Assembly: GCA_002396885.1 (NCBI GenBank)
Contig: DGXY01000069.1
Location: 1 to 64,000 of the forward strand
DNA from: Akkermansiaceae bacterium UBA5020
GTDB taxonomy: Bacteria > Verrucomicrobiota > Verrucomicrobiia > Verrucomicrobiales > DEV007
Reading direction: 5' to 3'
Length of the DNA: 64,000 nucleotides
The translations under genes and the position numbers were made by a program. The notes under the pieces are model-generated. The model was given only the letters and a program-made list of their open reading frames with translations. It was not told the DNA's origin and made no database searches. Positions 44,372 through 53,562 of this stretch are shown here, one piece after another (within the stretch, counting starts at the first letter, position 1; every line of letters starts with the position of its first letter).

Positions 44372-46066
44372 ATGTCATCGAAACCCAGATGGGTGGTCAA
44401 GCCGCCCCCCGATCCTGATCTCGTCCGTGAATATGCCGTCAACTTCGGGCTTGCCCCCGTCGTGGTCTCGCTGGCGCTGCAGCGCGGGCATACCGAGCTC
44501 GAGGAGATCGAGCGGTTTTTCTACCCGCGGCTCAAGGATCTGAGTGATCCCTTCACCTTGCCCGGAGTCGATGCCGCGGTAAAACGCATCCTCGCCGCGA
44601 TCGATGGCCGTGAATCCGTCGTGATCTACGGCGACTACGATGTCGACGGTGTCAGTTCGCTGACACTGCTCTGTTCGGTGCTCCGCGCCTACGGGCTCGA
44701 GCCGAGGCCCTTTCTCCCGACCCGGCTCGAAGAAGGTTATGGACTCAGCGTGAAGGGCATTGAGAACTGCCTCGGGGGTCGTCTTCCCGATCTCCTCATT
44801 GCCGCCGACTGCGGCACGAACTCGCGCGAGGAAGCGAAGCTGCTGAAGGAGAAAGGCATCGACCTCATCATCCTCGACCACCACGAGCCCTCGCCCGATG
44901 GCGTGGCGGAGTGTGTCGCCCTCGTCAATCCGAAGCTGGGCGAAAATTTTCACTACCTTTGCACGGCCGGAGTCGTTTTCAAGATCGCCCACGGCCTCCT
45001 CCGCGCAAGGCCCGTTCAGGGCTTCGAGTTGAAGGACTACCTCGACATCGTCGCCCTCGGCACCATCGCCGACATCGTGCCGCTCGAGGACGAGAACCGT
45101 CTCTTCGCCCGCCGCGGCCTCGCCCAGCTCGAGCGCACGATCCATCCGGGACTCATCGCCCTCAAATCGGTCGCCGGAGTGACGAGCCCGATCCGCACCC
45201 ATGACGTCGGCTTCAAGCTAGGGCCGCGCCTCAACGCCTCGGGCCGCCTCGATACGGCCTTGGCTTCCCTGGATTTATTGCTTTGTCAGGATCCAATTGA
45301 GGCCAAGCTTCTCGCCGAGTCGCTCGACCGGCAGAACCGCGAGCGCCAGGAGCTCGAACTCGCCACGCGAGAGGACGCGGAACGCATCATCCACGATCTC
45401 CCGGCGAACCTGAGGAGCCATGCCATCGTGGTGGGTTCGCGGGGCTGGCATCCCGGTGTCGTCGGCATCGTCGCCTCCCGCATCTCGAAGCAATACCACC
45501 GCCCCACCTTTGTCATCGGGATCGACGAGAGCGGGCTTGGCAAAGGGAGCGGCCGGAGCATCCCGGGCATCTCCCTCGTGGCCGCGCTCGACTCGTGCCG
45601 CGAGCTCATTGCCGCGGGCGGGGGACATGAAATGGCGGCCGGCGTGAGCGTGCGCGAGGAGAATCTCGAGGCCTTCCGCGAGGCGCTCATCCGCAGCGTC
45701 GAGGCCCAGGCCGATGCCGACACGCTTGTGCCAAAGCTCCACATCGATGCCGAGATCCACTTTTCCGAGATCTCCCTCGACTTGCTTGACAGCTATGAAT
45801 TGCTGCGGCCCTTCGGCACGAACAATCCGCAACCGCTCTTCATGTCGACCGGCGTGCGCCTCGCCGGGGAGCCCCGCGTGATCAAGGAAAAACACCTCAA
45901 GTTCCGCTTCGAACAGGACGGCGTGATCCACGAGGCGATCTACTTCAACGGAGTCGAGATCGACCTGCCCAAGCCACCTTGGGACATCGCCTTTCAGATC
46001 GATCGCAACGAGTTCCGCGGCCGCGCCCAGGTCAACATCGTCCTGCAGGCGGTGCGGAAGGCGTGA
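44372..46066 (+). CDS. recJ: Single-stranded-DNA-specific exonuclease RecJ
   Basis: 564 residues, the usual RecJ length. The DHH phosphoesterase motifs are seen: VVIYGDYDVDGVSSLTLL (metal Asp residues at 88, 90 and 92), AADCGTNS, LDHHEP (Asp169-His171) and DIVALGTIADIVPLEDENR. The DHHA1 domain has GAGGGHEMAAG-type chemistry in IAAGGGHEMAAGVSV, and the OB-fold is at the C-terminus. RecJ degrades single-stranded DNA 5' to 3' in recombination and mismatch repair. It is convergent with recN, 10 bp apart at the stops. Confidence 0.97.
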   Translation: MSSKPRWVVKPPPDPDLVREYAVNFGLAPVVVSLALQRGHTELEEIERFFYPRLKDLSDPFTLPGVDAAVKRILAAIDGRESVVIYGDYDVDGVSSLTLLCSVLRAYGLEPRPFLPTRLEEGYGLSVKGIENCLGGRLPDLLIAADCGTNSREEAKLLKEKGIDLIILDHHEPSPDGVAECVALVNPKLGENFHYLCTAGVVFKIAHGLLRARPVQGFELKDYLDIVALGTIADIVPLEDENRLFARRGLAQLERTIHPGLIALKSVAGVTSPIRTHDVGFKLGPRLNASGRLDTALASLDLLLCQDPIEAKLLAESLDRQNRERQELELATREDAERIIHDLPANLRSHAIVVGSRGWHPGVVGIVASRISKQYHRPTFVIGIDESGLGKGSGRSIPGISLVAALDSCRELIAAGGGHEMAAGVSVREENLEAFREALIRSVEAQADADTLVPKLHIDAEIHFSEISLDLLDSYELLRPFGTNNPQPLFMSTGVRLAGEPRVIKEKHLKFRFEQDGVIHEAIYFNGVEIDLPKPPWDIAFQIDRNEFRGRAQVNIVLQAVRKA

Positions 46067-46076
46067 GGTGAAAACA

Positions 46077-47726
46077 TCACCCCTTCGTCCCGCCCAGCAT
46101 CTTCCCGGCGAGCGCGAGGGTCTCGGGTCCAACGCCGCCGAGCATGCGGGCGAGTTCGTTGACGCGGGCCTTGCCGGTGACGGCTTCGAGGCGCGAGTTT
46201 GTCGTGTCGTTTTCGACCTCCTTCGTCACGAGGTAGTGACGGTGGGCGAGGGCCGCGACCTGCGGCATGTGGGTGATCGCGACGACTTGGTGTCGGTCGC
46301 CGAGGAAGGCCATCTTGCGGCCGACCGCTCCGGCGATTTCGCCGCCGACATTGGCGTCGATCTCGTCGAAGACCATCAGGGGGATGCGGTCCTGGTCGGC
46401 GAGAGCGCTCTTCACCGCGAGCATGACGCGCGACATTTCTCCGCTCGAGGCGATGACGCGCAGGGGCTTCATCGGCTCGCCGGGATTGGGTCCGAAAAGG
46501 AAGTCGATGCCCTCGAGTCCGCGCGGGCCAGGTTCGGCGAGCGGCTCGACCGCGATTTCAAAGCTGGAGCGGTGGAAGCCGAGATCCTTTAGATGCGAGG
46601 CGATTTCCTTGGCGAGGGCGGGCGCGGCCTTGGCGCGTTTTGCGGAAAGGGTTTTACCGGCCTTGGCCACAGCCGTGGCGGCGCTTTCGACCGCGGCGGA
46701 GAGGCGGAGCAGCTCGGCCTCGCGTCCATCGACCGAGGCGAGGCGATGCCGGGCGCGGGCCTCGTAGGCGAGGACCTCCTCGACGCTCTGGCCGTATTTG
46801 CGCTTCAGCAATTCGATCTCGTCGATGCGCCGTTCGATGCGGGCGGCCTCGGAGGGATCGATTTCGAGTTCCTCGGAATACTCGCGCAGGCTGCCCTCGA
46901 GTTCCTCGATCTCGACCCGGGCCGATTCGAAGCCGGCGAGACGCTCGGAGACGGAGGGATCGAAGCGCTCCAGTTCGCGGAGGCATCGTTGGGCATTGCC
47001 GAGATTCGCCGAAGCGGCGCTGAGGAGATCGACCGCCTGATTCGCGTTCTCGACGAGGCGCGAGCCGTTTTGCGATTGCCGGTAGCGCTGCTCCAGCTCC
47101 GCGACCTCGGCCGGATCGAGCGAGGCGTCGGCGATCTCCTCGACTTGGAAACGGAGCAGCTCGATCTCCTGATCGCTGACGAGGCGCTGGTTGCGGAATT
47201 CATCGAGCTCGTGTTTTGCCGCGGACAGGGTCTCGTAGGCCGTGCGATAGGCGCGCCGCTCGGTCGTGGCGTGCGCGTAGGCATCGAGCATCGCGAGCTG
47301 GCGATCCTGCGAAAGGAGCGATTGGTGCTCGTGCGGACCGTGCAGGTCGACGAGCAAACCGCCGAGCGATTTGAGAAGCGAAAGAGTGCAGGGCGAGCAG
47401 TTCACGAACTGCTTGTTGCCGGTGCCGAAAACCCGTTTCACCACGAGCGAATTGCCTTCGCAGGGCTCAAGGCCGCCGCTCTCGAGGAGGGCGTTGACGA
47501 GGTCGAGATTCGAATCGAGCTCGAAAACCGCCTCGACCGAGCAGAGGGTTTCACCCGTGCGGATGAGATCGTGATTGGCCCGTTCGCCGAGGATGAGCTT
47601 CAGGGCGCCGACGATCATCGATTTGCCCGCGCCGGTCTGGCCGGTCACGCCGATAAGGCCGGATCCGAGTTCCCAGGTGAGGTCGTCGACGAGGGCGAGG
47701 TTCTTGATTTTTAAAACCGAGAGCAT
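46077..47726 (-). CDS. recN: DNA repair protein RecN
   Basis: 549 residues. The SMC-like ATPase head begins with LKIKNLALVDDLTWEL and Walker A GQTGAGKS (29-36). Most RecN proteins have GETGAGKS, so Gln30 replaces a common Glu. A coiled-coil middle (about 150-370; Glu, Arg and Leu rich) and the C-terminal head (IASSGEMSRVMLAVKSAL signature, DQDRIPLMVFDEIDANVGG Walker B, VVAITHMPQVAALA) complete it. RecN holds DNA ends and sister strands together during double-strand break repair. It faces recJ, and its start is 48 bp from the divergent MBL gene. Confidence 0.97.
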   Translation of the reverse strand: MLSVLKIKNLALVDDLTWELGSGLIGVTGQTGAGKSMIVGALKLILGERANHDLIRTGETLCSVEAVFELDSNLDLVNALLESGGLEPCEGNSLVVKRVFGTGNKQFVNCSPCTLSLLKSLGGLLVDLHGPHEHQSLLSQDRQLAMLDAYAHATTERRAYRTAYETLSAAKHELDEFRNQRLVSDQEIELLRFQVEEIADASLDPAEVAELEQRYRQSQNGSRLVENANQAVDLLSAASANLGNAQRCLRELERFDPSVSERLAGFESARVEIEELEGSLREYSEELEIDPSEAARIERRIDEIELLKRKYGQSVEEVLAYEARARHRLASVDGREAELLRLSAAVESAATAVAKAGKTLSAKRAKAAPALAKEIASHLKDLGFHRSSFEIAVEPLAEPGPRGLEGIDFLFGPNPGEPMKPLRVIASSGEMSRVMLAVKSALADQDRIPLMVFDEIDANVGGEIAGAVGRKMAFLGDRHQVVAITHMPQVAALAHRHYLVTKEVENDTTNSRLEAVTGKARVNELARMLGGVGPETLALAGKMLGGTKG

Positions 47727-47774
47727 TGCGCGGGGGGAGCGTCGGCATTATGGAACACTCCGCCCCGGCATGCA

Positions 47775-48566
47775 ATGGAGACCCGCGTGGAAATCACCTT
47801 CCTCGGCACCGGCACCTCGATCGGGGTGCCCGTGATCGGCTGTGATTGCGCCGTCTGCTCGTCGGGGGATCCGAAAAACCAGCGTCTTCGCTCGTCCCTC
47901 CACGTCCGCACTCCCGAGGTTTCGCTGATCGTCGATACCGGCCCCGATTTCCGCCAGCAGTGCCTGCGCGCCGGAATCCGCGAGCTCGATGCGGTCCTTT
48001 TCACCCACGCCCACAGCGATCACATCATGGGCTTCGATGACCTACGCCGTTTCACCGTGCATGAGGACGAGGAAATCGCGATCCATGCGACCGAGGAATG
48101 CCTCGAGCGGCTTCACGCGGCTTTCACCTACGTCTTCGACGGGGAAAACCGTTACCGGGGTTACCTCAAGACCGCTTCTCACGTGATCCGCGGCCCTTTC
48201 CGGGTCGGGGATCTCGAGGTGACGCCCTTGCCCGTGACCCACGGCAAGGTCGAGACGATCGGTTTTCTGTTTTCAAGCGGAGGCAAGCGGCTCTTTGCCT
48301 ACATTCCCGACGCCAAGGAATTGCACGAGGAAAGCAAACGTCTCCTCGCCGGGATCGACCTGCTCATCCTCGACGGCCTCCAGCCCGAGCCGCATTGGAC
48401 CCATCTCTCGACCGGTGAAGCCGTCGCTCTTTCTCAGGAACTCGGCGCGGGGGAAACCTGGCTCACCCATTTCTCCTGTCGTGTCGATTACCGCACCCTC
48501 GAGCCGACCCTGCCGGCGAACGTAAGCCTCGCCTGGGACGGCTTGCGATTGACTTGCGGGCCGTGA
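47775..48566 (+). CDS. Metallo-beta-lactamase-fold hydrolase (PhnP-like)
   Basis: 263 residues. It opens with EITFLGTGTSIGVPVIGCDC, a PhnP-like start with an early Cys pair (CDCAVC). The metal site is FTHAHSDHIMG (HxHxDH), with further ligands in LPVTHGKVETIG, LILDGLQ and TWLTHFSC. PhnP and related enzymes cleave cyclic phosphodiesters. The true substrate here is unknown, but its size and motif set fit this group. It has no signal peptide and is cytoplasmic. Confidence 0.88.
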   Translation: METRVEITFLGTGTSIGVPVIGCDCAVCSSGDPKNQRLRSSLHVRTPEVSLIVDTGPDFRQQCLRAGIRELDAVLFTHAHSDHIMGFDDLRRFTVHEDEEIAIHATEECLERLHAAFTYVFDGENRYRGYLKTASHVIRGPFRVGDLEVTPLPVTHGKVETIGFLFSSGGKRLFAYIPDAKELHEESKRLLAGIDLLILDGLQPEPHWTHLSTGEAVALSQELGAGETWLTHFSCRVDYRTLEPTLPANVSLAWDGLRLTCGP

Positions 48567-48756
48567 ATCTTTTTTCTTCGGTCGCCGTGCAGGAGTTGGC
48601 CAGATTCGGCATTCTCGAGGATGCGCCGCTTGTCCCGCCCCACCCGAGTGACCCGCGGGGCGAAAGGCCGCGTGCGAGTCCTCGTCGTCGGCATGGCCGA
48701 CATTGCGGAGGATGACTGTTTTTTGGTGGAGGAGTGAGCTGGTGTGGTTCCGTGCG

Positions 48757-49428
48757 TCATTCGACCAACCACGCCAGCAAATCCCCGGGCGTCTCGAGGA
48801 TCACCTCGGCTCCGGCTTCGAGCAATTCCTCGACCGGGCGGAATCCCCAGCTCACGCCGATCGCACGCATGCCGGCGTTCCTCGCCGTCATCATGTCGAC
48901 GTCGGAATCACCTACAAAGAGACATTCCTCCGGCGCGATACCGAGCGCCGACGCGGCCTCGAGGGCTCCGGCGGGATCGGGCTTGCGGGCATGGCCTTCG
49001 CGGGCACCGATAAGGACATCCCATTTCCATCCATCGAGAAAGGCCTCGACGCATTGCAGGGTGAAGTCGTGCGCCTTGTTCGAGACGACGCCGATCGGCA
49101 CGCGGTCGGCGGTGAGCCGGTCGAGGATCTCGGCGATGCCGGGAAAGGGCACGGTCGTGTTCTGCCAGTTGCGCGAGTAAGCGGCACGGTATTCCTCGAG
49201 GACGGCGGCGATCTGTTCCTCCGTCTCCGGACGCATCTCGGGCGGAAAGACGTCGCGGGCAAGGTTGACCATGCCGTTGCCGATGAAAACGCGGTAGGCA
49301 TCGAGCGAATGTGGCGGGAGGCCGCGCCCGGCGAGGACTTCGTTGCCGGAGTCGGCAAGGTCTTGCAGGGTGTCGAGGAGGGTGCCGTCGAGGTCGAAGA
49401 GGACGGCTTTGGCGGAGGGACGATTCAT
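48757..49428 (-). CDS. gph: HAD hydrolase, phosphoglycolate phosphatase-like
   Basis: 223 residues. The HAD nucleophile is in KAVLFDLDGTLLDT (first Asp), motif II in IGVVSNK, and motifs III/IV in RKPDPAGALEAA and CLFVGDSDVDMMTARNAGM. The small alpha-helical cap lies between motif I and II. Length and cap agree with Gph, which removes phosphate from 2-phosphoglycolate made during DNA repair or oxygenation; other substrates cannot be ruled out. The ATG at 49428 begins the fold. A hairpin repeat lies upstream. Confidence 0.85.
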   Translation of the reverse strand: MNRPSAKAVLFDLDGTLLDTLQDLADSGNEVLAGRGLPPHSLDAYRVFIGNGMVNLARDVFPPEMRPETEEQIAAVLEEYRAAYSRNWQNTTVPFPGIAEILDRLTADRVPIGVVSNKAHDFTLQCVEAFLDGWKWDVLIGAREGHARKPDPAGALEAASALGIAPEECLFVGDSDVDMMTARNAGMRAIGVSWGFRPVEELLEAGAEVILETPGDLLAWLVE

Positions 49429-49454
49429 GGGGTTGGGGAAAGGGTGGCGGAACG

Positions 49455-49513
49455 GGACACAGGAATGGGGACAAGGGAATGAAAGGGATTCCTGTGTCCC
49501 CATTCCTTTGTCC
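49455..49513. repeat. Intergenic hairpin, GGACAAGGGAAT family, copy 2
   Basis: Arms of 26 nt at 49455-49480 and 49488-49513 are inverted with about three mismatches and a 7-nt loop. The left arm starts GGACACAGGAATGGGG and the right arm, inverted, starts GGACAAAGGAATGGGG. It lies between the leuA stop (49522) and the gph start (49428). Arm length, loop length and ends match the copy at 23181-23239. Confidence 0.82.
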
Positions 49514-49521
49514 TTGAAGTT

Positions 49522-51204
49522 TTAGTGTTGCAGGTTCCACGCCGAGACGAGCGCCTTTAATCCTGCCATTTCGATGGAGGTATCGACGCCACAGCCCCAG
49601 AGGAGCTGCCCGTCCGCGAGATTCTGGATCTGCACGTAGGCGGCGGAGTCGGCGTCGGAGCCGCCGCGCAGCGCGTGGCTACGGTAGTCGGTGACTTTGA
49701 AATCCTTGTGCCCGGCTTCCTCGAGGAAATGGACGAAGGCATTGATGGGGCCGTTGCCCTTGCCGCTGCCGCGCACGGTTTCGCCGTTCACCTCGAGGGT
49801 GACGTGGCAGATCATTTCTCCCTTCACCGCGGTGTTGTCGAGCTCGAACTCGAAGAGGTTCATGGGCGACTCGAGGTTGACGAATTTGCCGAAAAACAGA
49901 TCGCGGATCTCGTCGGTGGAAAGCTCGCGACCGAGGGCGTCGGCGTGGTCGTAGATGTATTTGCCCACCTGTGGGTGCATCGTCTTGGGCAGGTCGAAGC
50001 CGTGTTCCTGGTCGAGCACATAGGCGATGCCGCCCTTGCCCGACTGCGAGTTGATGCGGATGATGGCCTCGTAGCTGCGCCCGACATCCTGCGGATCGAT
50101 CGTGAGGTAAGGCACGCCCCAAGGCAGATCGGGGCTTTCCTTCAGTTCGCGCTCGCGGCGGTCGAGGCCTTTCTTGATCGCATCCTGGTGCGACCCGGAG
50201 AAGGCGGTGAAGACGAGCTCGCCGACGTAGGGATGCCGCTCGCCCACGGTCATGCGCGTGACCCGTTCGTAGACGTGGCGCAGGCGGGTCAGGTCGGAAA
50301 AGTCGAGTCCTGTCGGGATGCCGTGGCCGTTCATGTTCAGGGCCACGTTGACGATGTCGAGATTGCCGGTGCGTTCTCCGTTACCGAAGAGAGTGCCCTC
50401 GACACGGTCGGCCCCGGCCATCAGGCCCAGTTCGGTCGCGGCGGTACCGGTGCCGCGGTCGTTGTGGGTGTGCAGCGAGACAAGCACGGAGTCGCGACGG
50501 CTCAAGTGGCGGCACATCCACTCGATCATGTCGGCGTGGATGTTCGGCGTGGTCCACTGCACCGTGTCGGGCAGGTTGATGATCATCTTTTTCTCCGGCG
50601 TTGGCTCCCAGACATCGACGACGGCATTGCAGCACTCCAGCGCGAAATCGAGTTCGGTGTCGGAGAAGGATTCGGGCGAATACTGCAGCACGACCTCGGT
50701 CTGCGGAACGGTCGGGACGAGCTCCTTCACCAGCTTCGCGCCCTCGATCGCGATGTCGCGGATCTGTTCGCGGGTCGCGTCGCCGAAGGTGACGCGGCGC
50801 TGCAGGGGCGAGGTGGAGTTGTAGATATGGACGATGGCGCGCTTCGCTCCGGCGATGGCCTCGAAGGTGCGGCGGATGAGGTGCTCGCGCGTCTGCACCA
50901 GCACCTGCACGGTGACGTCGGCGGGGATGCGGTCCTCGTCGATGAGGCGGCGCAGGAAATTGAATTCCGTGTCCGCGGCCGAGGGAAAGCCGACCTCGAT
51001 CTGCTTGAAGCCGACCTCGCAAAGCAGGTCGAAGAACTCGAGCTTTTCCTCCACCGACATGGGCTGCGGGAGCGCCTGGTTTCCGTCGCGAAGGTCGACG
51101 CTGCACCAGATCGGGGCACGCGTGATCGTCCGGTCCGGCCACTGCCGGTCCGGCAAGGAGACCGGGGGGAAGGGCCGGTACTTGCGGATGGATTCAGGTT
51201 TCAT
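49522..51204 (-). CDS. leuA: 2-isopropylmalate synthase
   Basis: 560 residues. The long form (LeuA type 2) is shown by the opening RKYRPFPPVSLPDRQWPDR and by APIWCSVDLRDGNQAL, the catalytic R-D and metal Asp. Further motifs are QIEVGFPSAADTEF, SLHTHNDRGTGTAATELG (HxH metal ligands) and GNGERTGNLDIV. A LeuA dimer regulatory domain lies at the C-terminus (about 440-560). It condenses acetyl-CoA and 2-oxoisovalerate, the committed step of leucine synthesis, and is usually feedback-inhibited by leucine. The other leu genes are not in this window. Upstream lies a leucine-rich leader peptide. Confidence 0.96.
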   Translation of the reverse strand: MKPESIRKYRPFPPVSLPDRQWPDRTITRAPIWCSVDLRDGNQALPQPMSVEEKLEFFDLLCEVGFKQIEVGFPSAADTEFNFLRRLIDEDRIPADVTVQVLVQTREHLIRRTFEAIAGAKRAIVHIYNSTSPLQRRVTFGDATREQIRDIAIEGAKLVKELVPTVPQTEVVLQYSPESFSDTELDFALECCNAVVDVWEPTPEKKMIINLPDTVQWTTPNIHADMIEWMCRHLSRRDSVLVSLHTHNDRGTGTAATELGLMAGADRVEGTLFGNGERTGNLDIVNVALNMNGHGIPTGLDFSDLTRLRHVYERVTRMTVGERHPYVGELVFTAFSGSHQDAIKKGLDRRERELKESPDLPWGVPYLTIDPQDVGRSYEAIIRINSQSGKGGIAYVLDQEHGFDLPKTMHPQVGKYIYDHADALGRELSTDEIRDLFFGKFVNLESPMNLFEFELDNTAVKGEMICHVTLEVNGETVRGSGKGNGPINAFVHFLEEAGHKDFKVTDYRSHALRGGSDADSAAYVQIQNLADGQLLWGCGVDTSIEMAGLKALVSAWNLQH

Positions 51205-51418
51205 GGAGTTTGAGGGTCGACTAAAAGGGCAAAAGGATCGGGGCGCAATTCACCCGTGCGTGACGGGTTCGGAAGTTGGGAAGGGGACAGGTTTCTCGGC
51301 GATCAGCCGAGGAGCACCCGTCCGAGCAAAAGCGCGGAGAGCGGGAGGAGGGTGCTGCGTGTCGAGGAATTCATCCGTGAGTCCCCAAAACTAGGCCGGA
51401 TCGGCGGACTGTCCAGCG
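51205..51418 (-). promoter_or_regulatory. leuA leader region with possible attenuator
   Basis: 214 bp between leuA and the methyltransferase gene. It holds a leucine-rich leader peptide (51303-51374) and, nearer leuA, a hairpin whose arms are ACCCGT and ACGGGT (51252-51257 and 51263-51268, 5-nt loop). The hairpin strand 51262-51268 is also complementary to 51316-51322 inside the leader frame, so two pairings compete. Short U-runs (TTTT, TTTT on the transcript) follow the hairpin some 15 nt later, weak for a terminator. Confidence 0.5.
51303..51374 (-). CDS. Leucine-rich leader peptide of leuA (leuL-like)
   Basis: 23 residues: an ATG followed by eight leucines among STRSTLLPLSALLLGRVLLG. The codons include runs CTC CTC, CTT TTG CTC and CTC CTC, and the frame ends at TGA 98 bp before leuA. 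A short frame so rich in one amino acid upstream of the gene for its synthesis is the classic sign of ribosome-mediated attenuation. Position, density and strand support it; no experiment does. It is short enough that chance cannot be excluded from one genome. Confidence 0.55.
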   Translation of the reverse strand: MNSSTRSTLLPLSALLLGRVLLG

Positions 51419-52444
51419 TCAATTCCGGCATCGCTGCTCCAGCGCCTGGAAGGCCGCGCCGGGTGCCTCGGAGGCCATGGGGTCGCCTGCAGTTCCAAAT
51501 CGTTTCAGAAGCTCGGCCTGACTACAGAGATGGTGGGTCTGCCATCCCAGTGCCTCCCCCCACCTCACGAGATCGGCGAAATTCACATCGCTCGTCAGAT
51601 CCTGTCTCCCAAAACGCGCGTAGATCCCGCCACCCTCGATCCGCTGTTGGCGGTGGTAGGCGCGCATCGTTCCTCCGGGGCGACGGTCGTAGATCTCCTC
51701 GGCCGAGTTCGCGCCGTAGTCGATTGTCAGCATCGCTCCCTCGTGCCAGTGAGGCGCGAGATCATGGAGCCAACGGCGGAACGAAGGGAGGATCTCGATG
51801 CGCTGGCCGATTGGGGGTTCTGTTAGCGTCATCGCGGAAAAGTCGTCGGGCGACAAATCGGCTGGCAACTCGCGGAAGACCTCGCCCAGTCCCTGCGCCG
51901 GCTGATAAGCGACACAGACTTCTTCCCAACGGGTTCCTTCCCAGCGCAGCCATTTCGCGGGAAAGGCGTCGGCGAGCTCGTTCGAAAAGATCAGGGACCG
52001 GCCGTCGTTCGTCGCGAGGGCATCGGCAATCGTCCCGTGCCAAGTGACTGAATGGCCGAGACGCTTCTGCTGAATTTCGCGCAAGACCGGCGAGACTTCA
52101 ACGAGTTGATAGCGGATTGAGCGTCGCCGCCACCATCCGACCGATTGGAGAATGGCGGCCGCGAGGGCTCCATTGCCACCGCCGACCTCGATCACTGCGA
52201 CGGGACCGGACCAGCCGAGCCGCGCGATTTCTTCCACGATCCATTTCGCGATGGCAAGGGCGAGCCCGTTCGAGAGCGTCGCCGAGGTCGCGAAGTCGCC
52301 GCCGCTTCCGCCCACGTCGCCAATGCCCGTCGTATAGTAGCCGTGCTCCGGATCATAGAGAGCCGCGGCCATGAACTCGTCGAAAGGCAGCACGCCGCTC
52401 GCGGCGGCGAAGGTGCGGTCGAGGAATTCGCGAAGATCGGGCAT
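51419..52444 (-). CDS. SAM-dependent methyltransferase, MidA/NDUFAF7 family
   Basis: 341 residues. The family opening LPFDEFMAAALYDPEHGYYTTG is followed by GGDFATSATLS and the SAM-binding strand VAVIEVGGGNGALAAAIL. IRYQLVEVSPVLREIQQ is the acidic second strand, then SNELADAFPAKWLRW and LTIDYGA. NDUFAF7 methylates a complex I subunit arginine in mitochondria; bacterial members are not characterised. The upstream in-frame extension to 52564 lacks the family start, so 52444 is chosen. It is upstream of leuA on the same strand. Confidence 0.88.
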   Translation of the reverse strand: MPDLREFLDRTFAAASGVLPFDEFMAAALYDPEHGYYTTGIGDVGGSGGDFATSATLSNGLALAIAKWIVEEIARLGWSGPVAVIEVGGGNGALAAAILQSVGWWRRRSIRYQLVEVSPVLREIQQKRLGHSVTWHGTIADALATNDGRSLIFSNELADAFPAKWLRWEGTRWEEVCVAYQPAQGLGEVFRELPADLSPDDFSAMTLTEPPIGQRIEILPSFRRWLHDLAPHWHEGAMLTIDYGANSAEEIYDRRPGGTMRAYHRQQRIEGGGIYARFGRQDLTSDVNFADLVRWGEALGWQTHHLCSQAELLKRFGTAGDPMASEAPGAAFQALEQRCRN

Positions 52445-52560
52445 GGCTGGCCGCGACCTAACAGGGTTCTTTACACGATTCAAGAGAGTTTGGGCGTTGA
52501 TTTCCCGTCGATCCCTTTCGAGGCAAACGACGGGTCGTGGAAAGATTCGCCCCGTTGATC

Positions 52561-53505
52561 TCAACCCAACGCGAACTGCGCTGCCATGAAGAGGAACGCG
52601 GAAACGCCTTCTGTCGGTAGTCTTCGCGAGACACCGCTCATGCTCCCGGCAAGGAGTTGATACCAGCGGACGGGGTGATTCTCCTCTCCCGGCTCGGTCG
52701 GTCGGTTGCGCTCCCAGGAGATCGCGAAACCCGCCTCGCGCAGGATCGCCGGGTAGTTGTGGGAAAAGGCGAACTCGTGGCCGTAGGGAAGCGAGAATGT
52801 CTCGTTCTCGAGATCGTGGTCGTCGCCGATGGACTCCGTCACGGCCACGAGGCAGGGGGAACAGAGGGATCGCAGTTCGGTGAAGAGGGTGCGCAATTCC
52901 TCTTCGAGGAGGTATTCAAAGACGCCGCCATTGGTCACGAGCACGGTTCTCGGGGCGGGGTTCGCCCGTAGCCATGCGAGCAGGTCGCCCGAGTGAAAGA
53001 AGAGCCTCGAAGAATCGCGATGGTTTTCACGACACTTCCGAATCTCGCGATCATTGAGGTCGACACCGTGAAAGGTGGCGATCCCGGGAAGCTGCTCGGC
53101 GAACCATTCAAGCACCCTGCCGTCGCCCGAACCCACTTCGACAAGCCGGACAGGTCCTTCGCCGAGATCGGTTAGTGCCTCGCCGAGGTGGTCGGCGATG
53201 AGGGAATGATGACGGAGGAAAAGCTCTTCGAAGCGGTGCGCGAACCCTTCATAAAATTCCACTGAGGTGGCCGAGGACCAGTAATGGGTGAAGTATCTTC
53301 GGAGCGTTTCGTGGTCGCCGCGCCGGACCGCGTCGGCGAGGTGCGCGTTGCGGATCAACTTTGCCGCGGGTCCCCAAGCGGGATCGAAGGGCGCGGCATC
53401 GACGGCGGCGGAAAGCCCGGAGCGAAGTCGGGTGAGAAGGGACCCGGCGAAGCCCTTGATGCGGCGATCGGCGGGGAGGTCGCGGGCGGTTCGGTAGACT
53501 TTCAT
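52561..53505 (-). CDS. Class I SAM-dependent methyltransferase of unknown substrate
   Basis: 314 residues. The Rossmann-type SAM site is VRLVEVGSGDGRVLEWFAEQ, followed by FHGVDLNDREIRKC, FHSGDLLAWL and RTVLVTNGGVFEYL. The N-terminal 120 residues are helical (RRYFTHYWSSATSVEFYEGF). No substrate motif is recognised. It lies upstream of the MidA-family gene on the same strand with a 116-bp gap. The ATG at 53505 gives the shortest complete fold. Confidence 0.75.
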   Translation of the reverse strand: MKVYRTARDLPADRRIKGFAGSLLTRLRSGLSAAVDAAPFDPAWGPAAKLIRNAHLADAVRRGDHETLRRYFTHYWSSATSVEFYEGFAHRFEELFLRHHSLIADHLGEALTDLGEGPVRLVEVGSGDGRVLEWFAEQLPGIATFHGVDLNDREIRKCRENHRDSSRLFFHSGDLLAWLRANPAPRTVLVTNGGVFEYLLEEELRTLFTELRSLCSPCLVAVTESIGDDHDLENETFSLPYGHEFAFSHNYPAILREAGFAISWERNRPTEPGEENHPVRWYQLLAGSMSGVSRRLPTEGVSAFLFMAAQFALG

Positions 53506-53562
53506 GGAAAAAAGGGAGCGGGGCGGGCGTCCCATCCGGTTCGTCCGCCCCGCCGTTTTCGC

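Noticed and set aside
46067..46081. Terminator between recJ and recN
   Set aside because: A 5-bp stem (GGTGA/TCACC) is too weak and has no T-tract. I did not call it.
48567..48756. Small frames between the MBL gene and gph (for example ATG at 48621, 38 codons)
   Set aside because: They are short and overlapping in several frames, with no recognised motif or ribosome site.
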